A DNA stretch of 64,000 nt. It comes from Liolophura sinensis (lineage: Eukaryota > Mollusca > Polyplacophora > Chitonida > Chitonidae). A program made the position numbers and the translations under genes. Below the pieces are notes generated by a model. That model was not told where the DNA came from. It saw nothing but the letters and a program-made list of their open reading frames with translations, and did no database searches. Positions 60,150 through 64,000 of the stretch are shown piece after piece (position 1 is the first letter of the stretch; the number at the start of each line of letters is the position of its first letter). The stretch spans positions 24,441,788 through 24,505,787 of the forward strand of contig NC_088302.1 of NCBI RefSeq assembly GCF_032854445.1, given 5' to 3'.

Positions 60150-61200
60150 ATCCAATCTGGTTGTGGGACTGATTTTATATCTGGGACCCATCAGTGAATG
60201 GATACTATAAATACAAGAGCGAGCGTCTGAGCCTAGGGAATATAACTGAACCCATACATAACCCACTTCCGCGAAATGACGTATACGTAACTGAAATGGG
60301 GTATAAAATGTACTGAACCGACAAATCAGCATTGCTCAACCCTTCTTCATGGGTTTATAGGCATATGGCTTCATCTTTTTCAGCAAAGATTATGCATAGA
60401 TATTTTTCTGACAAAGGATCTCTTTTATTTCCTTTGGTCCAGTCCAGTGTCACGTCATATGGGATTTTCGATATACAACAGTTGATCTGTTGCCGCCAAG
60501 ATTGGACGGTTATTGTCAGGCGGAATAGTATACAGTAATATAGTCTAACGTCTTGACAGCCAGAGGTTTATTATGCGGCTAGGAAAAAGACTCCAAGGAA
60601 GTGGGTTGGGGGAAAAGTGAATAGGAGGCCCAAGAAAGTGTGCCGTACGCCTTACAAGTTTATGTTCATTCTGTGGTTTATTTAAAGTATTTGGAAGGGG
60701 TCATTTTGAAAGTCACTGATACACATGCAACATCTCTCAAGATTACACTGTGTGTTAGTTCACATTTACTGGGCCAGTACGTCGTCAGAACATACGTTTA
60801 TACAACTATTGCTCAATCCAGATTTAATGACTTATGTTTAGATAAACATGTCTTTCACATCACAAAAAAACTGGTCCACCTCATTTAACGGATCAAAAAG
60901 GACACACCATTGTTTTTTGGGGGGAAAACCGCTTGGATTTATATGTACATCAGATTAGTAGGAAAATCCACCGTATACTAAAGCGGCAAGTTCGTGACTC
61001 CTGTCATTCAGCGTTTTCAGAAAGAGCAAAAAGGTTTCATGGCATTTTAGATGGACCATATTCTGATATCCACAAGAACAGTCCTGAAAGGCTCTGGTAA
61101 CATAATTGTTCGGATAGGCTCTTTTCAGAAGATTCTGTTTCGTAGTGTCAGTGAGGTTATCAAAGTAAAGATAAAACATAGGTTAAGACAAGGACTTGTT
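60150..61200 (-). repeat. Reverse-strand T-tail copy X4
   Basis: Parallels X1 and X2: CCATCAGTGAATGGATACTATAAATACAAG (60187 onward), CGGTTATTGTCAGG (60508 onward) and TCTTGACAGCC (60551 onward) have counterparts at about 47700, 46800-46820 and 46846. The T-homologous end (GGTTTCATGGCATTTTAGAT) is at about 61033-61052. No gene. Confidence 0.7.
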
Positions 61201-61399
61201 AGGACTGTCCTATACATACACCTATTACCCACGTGTCGTACACATCGCTTGTGACCTTACAAGTAGTTTTATGAATACAGCATTCTCGCCAGGTAATGAA
61301 TGGGGTATCTTTTCCTGTACGATGGTGCCTTAGGTCCAAGATGAATTAGGAGGGAGGGCGGCATACTTTATACGCCCCCAACACTTTTCAGTCCAACCA

Positions 61400-61720
61400 T
61401 ATAAAGAAAATACATTACATAAAGTATTTAATGATCGCCTTACTGTCGTAAGCTATTACTCGAGAACGTCGTTGTATGTTGTCTCAAAAGCTATCTGACG
61501 GTGTACAATTGTTAACGGACTTCAACCAACAAAAGCCTTATGCTTCAACTTCACAACGCTGGAAAATATACCTAAGAGAAAGCCACTACATCTCAGCCTG
61601 ACGAGACAGGTTATTACATTTACATTGCACAGAACTGTTGACTACAGATTAGGCCTTTCAGTGTTGTTGTTGTTGTTGTTGTTGCACAACCCATGCCACG
61701 GGTCAGTTCTTGTATCGGAA
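61400..61720. repeat. Partial segment D3
   Basis: Matches parts of D1/D2: CAATTGTT, ACCAACAAAAGCC, AGAAAGCCACTACATC, GAGACAGGT, TTTACATTGCACAGAACT and the GTTGTT stretch before TGCACAAC. Confidence 0.75.
61662..61684. repeat. (GTT)n microsatellite
   Basis: About seven GTT repeats at a site that is short or imperfect in the paralogues (51218, 58170, 63930). Confidence 0.9.
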
Positions 61721-61849
61721 GCCGCAAGTAAAGCAATATCCTGTCTGAAAATAGATAAAAATATCATGTGAAATATTCACGGTTATTCCGTGTGTGAGTC
61801 GGCTGTGAAAAATGCCTGAGTGGAAAGCAAAGACGTGGAATGGACCTGA

Positions 61850-63500
61850 TGTCGACTGATTTTTACTGAAATCTATAGCGAAATGGTTTGGCCAGGGTCT
61901 TTTCGAAGATGAACGTAAACCTCGAGATATATTCACCGCATAACATTGGTTTGTAGAAGTGAAGCGGGTTCAAAAACAGAGTAATTATTTTATGTGCTAT
62001 TATCTTGATGAAGAGTTGGCATTCCAATATTAAATTGAACCGATCATGAACTTAAAACCACATTGGACAAGCATCAAGCTTTACTCTTTTCTAACCCAGC
62101 TGTTACTCGTTAGTCTACAGCCTTCAGAAGAATGTTGCCTGAGCCGACGGCCCATTCATTCCAAGAACAAATTGCCCAAATATCCTGGCCTTCCGTCTTG
62201 GGAACGGCATTTTGCGAAATTAAGACTTTCTTTGAATCCTCGGCATTGTTCGTCAGTCCCGCGTGTGTGGACCCTTGGGAAATAGGAATGTTGTTTAAAT
62301 GCTCGTCGCAGTTTGAAAGAGCAGAGCACCTTTGTATTCTTAAATCTTTTCTTTCAAAAAATAACTTTTGTTGATTCCAGAGACAAGGGACGAGAGGGTG
62401 GATGGCGGTTGTCAGAGGATTACAGACAGTCGGGAACAACACAGGTTACATTATCTCTGGGCAACCATTAATCCATGAAGTTTAACTAACGTAGTCACAC
62501 AAGATGCACCGAAACAAAAGCAAGACCAGTACCAAGTAAAAGATGAAGATGTATGTTTATCGATCGCCATGGTGGTTAAAAGGTTTGACAACCTAGAAGG
62601 CCACGGAATCTGGACTTCCTTTACAGCTTTTGCTGTAACTTACGAATGATATTATCCAGTCACCATCGATTGCTCGCCACGACTGGACAGACCGGGCGGG
62701 AAAGTGGCTCTGTGCTTAACACGCCGGATTACACTCTGGCATCGAATGAATCATGCCGTAAACGGGAATGGTGTCCGCGTAATACACGACTGTAGAGCGG
62801 GAAGCAGACATTCTCCATAATTCTTTCGTCACATTCCTTTCCATCTTCCTCCACAATCCTTTGACTGCTGAATCTAGTTAAACCAAATTGGTGTGGTCAC
62901 TCAAGGTAGCCCACGGATAAAGCACTGCTTAGACTGATGAGGCTCAATACGTTGTCGTTGTCTGAACACGTTAATCACGAGCCAGTGACGTTAATAAAAA
63001 AGAGGCTATCAGAAAGCCATATCGCATAATCCGTTAAAGTTTTAATCCACCAGGCACTACTCTAATAAAAAAAGGGGTTAATGTGATTAACACGGGGTCA
63101 GTGCTAGCTCTGTTATCGGATGACCATGTTCCCAGCTTAGCTCCCACATTTATCCGGGATATTAAGAGAGACCTTTCATGTCCATCGTCGGTAACAAAAT
63201 CATTTATTTTATGGACGTCAGCTAAGCTACGGTTTCAGATAGCATTCATTATTAAAGTACATAACTATTTACCAAAATTATCAGATTACTGTAGAGATTC
63301 CCACCATTCAATCACCTTAGAACTTGCAGAACGTACTGAATTCAATCAGTAGCTGAACCTATTGGCATAACCCTAAGAGTCTGAAAGCCGACAATGGCAG
63401 TGTATAGGTTTAATTTGTCTGAAGTTTAACCTTTTCCACGAGATGCCTGTTCCATGATTTCAATGATTTTTCTAGGTTGAGGATAAAACGTATAGTTTGG
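61850..63500 (-). repeat. Reverse-strand copy V3 (M1 and R core)
   Basis: Minus-strand R core at about 62995 to 62600, decayed (GAGAATGTCTGCTTCCCGCT). M1 and its flank lie to the left: CCAGGGTCTTTTCGAAGATG (61891-61910) matches V2 at 56020 and reversed C1 8220-8250. The right flank to 63500 parallels V1 and V2 (TACTGTAGAGATTCCC, TTTAACCTTTTCCACGAGAT). No gene. Confidence 0.7.
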
Positions 63501-63649
63501 GATAAGGGCTTTATTAGAACTGGAGATTACTCAAGTAGGCGTACATAGCGGTTGTGACGTAATAACTAAATTTAGTTTGATGATTATAGAATTTCCACCA
63601 AATACTAAATTGTGCAACTAATGTAACCCCCCTCTACTTTCAATCCAAC

Positions 63650-64000
63650 CACATTCAAAAATACACTACTCAAAATGCTAAAAGCGTGCCTTATTATAGC
63701 GTATAAACAGACAGGAACTCAAAACGTTGATATCTTTTGTATGTTGCCTTAAAATCTCACTGGTGATGAGTGATGAGCAATTGTCCAGGGATTTCAGAAG
63801 GTTTACAAGGAAAACTCGAGCCTCCACTACAACGGCTTAAAGAAAACCCCTTCATCCGAGCCTGATAGGATAGTTAATTAAATTTACATTAAACAGAACT
63901 GCTGACTGCAGATTATTCCTCTCGGTGTTGTTGTTGTTTCCAAACCACCCGTCACAGACCAGGGTCCGCATGCGCAAAGATGTTACAGTCGATTGTAAGC
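63650..64000. repeat. Segment D4, cut by the window end
   Basis: Parallels the left part of D1: AAAATACACTACTCAAAATG, CAATTGTCCAGGG, TTTCAGAAGGTTTACAA, CCTTCATCCGAGCC and ACATTAAACAGAACTGC. It continues past the window, so the right arm extends further. Confidence 0.8.

Overview
The window looks like non-coding, repeat-dominated DNA from an animal genome. A mollusc or related lophotrochozoan is the best guess. The guess rests on several copies of a tRNA-derived SINE with an AAAT-type tail, on a second SINE with a (CACT)n tail that I recall from mollusc genomes, and on a Tc1-like DNA transposon. The DNA is AT-rich, no open frame outside the transposase resembles a known protein, and I see no bacterial operon structure. 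The species cannot be named from sequence alone.

Almost the whole window is built from one ancestral unit. On the + strand, five units of about 6.1-6.8 kb follow each other head to tail (C1-C5, 6864-38321). More divergent relatives flank them: a partial left copy (L, 123-2331), a 4.5-kb copy (C0, 2332-6863) and a final copy (C6, 38322-about 43880). Blocks are named on C1. R1 (6864-7205) is a highly conserved core. M1 is about 7630-8400. S (9788-10016) is a SINE. N (10918-11858) is a second, shortened copy of R1+M1 inserted later in the unit. T (about 11880-12640) is the tail. N is present in C1-C5 and absent from C0 and C6, so the five-unit amplification followed the N insertion.

After a spacer with only a decayed SINE recognised (about 43.9-46.3 kb), the same unit reappears on the opposite strand in degraded, rearranged copies to the window end. 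These are T-derived pieces at 46.3-48.6, 52.4-52.7 and 60.1-61.2 kb, M1+R1 pieces at 49.2-50.35, 55.8-57.2 and 61.85-63.0 kb, and an associated flank D at 51.0-52.1, 58.0-59.3, 61.4-61.7 and 63.65-64.0 kb. The locus is thus a large imperfect inverted repeat, with arms meeting tail to tail.

Younger mobile elements punctuate it: a 1525-bp Tc1-like element with near-perfect terminal inverted repeats and a frameshifted DD34E transposase (54251-55775); tRNA-derived SINEs, several with target-site duplications and with empty sites visible in sister copies; and two small inverted-repeat elements (MITEs) at 1029-1272 and 3078-3309. G-runs of variable length sit at fixed places in the units. The transposase pseudogene is the only recognisable protein gene. 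No rRNA, functional tRNA, snRNA, histone or CRISPR sequence was recognised. All similarity statements are by-eye comparisons within the window; no alignment or database search was run.
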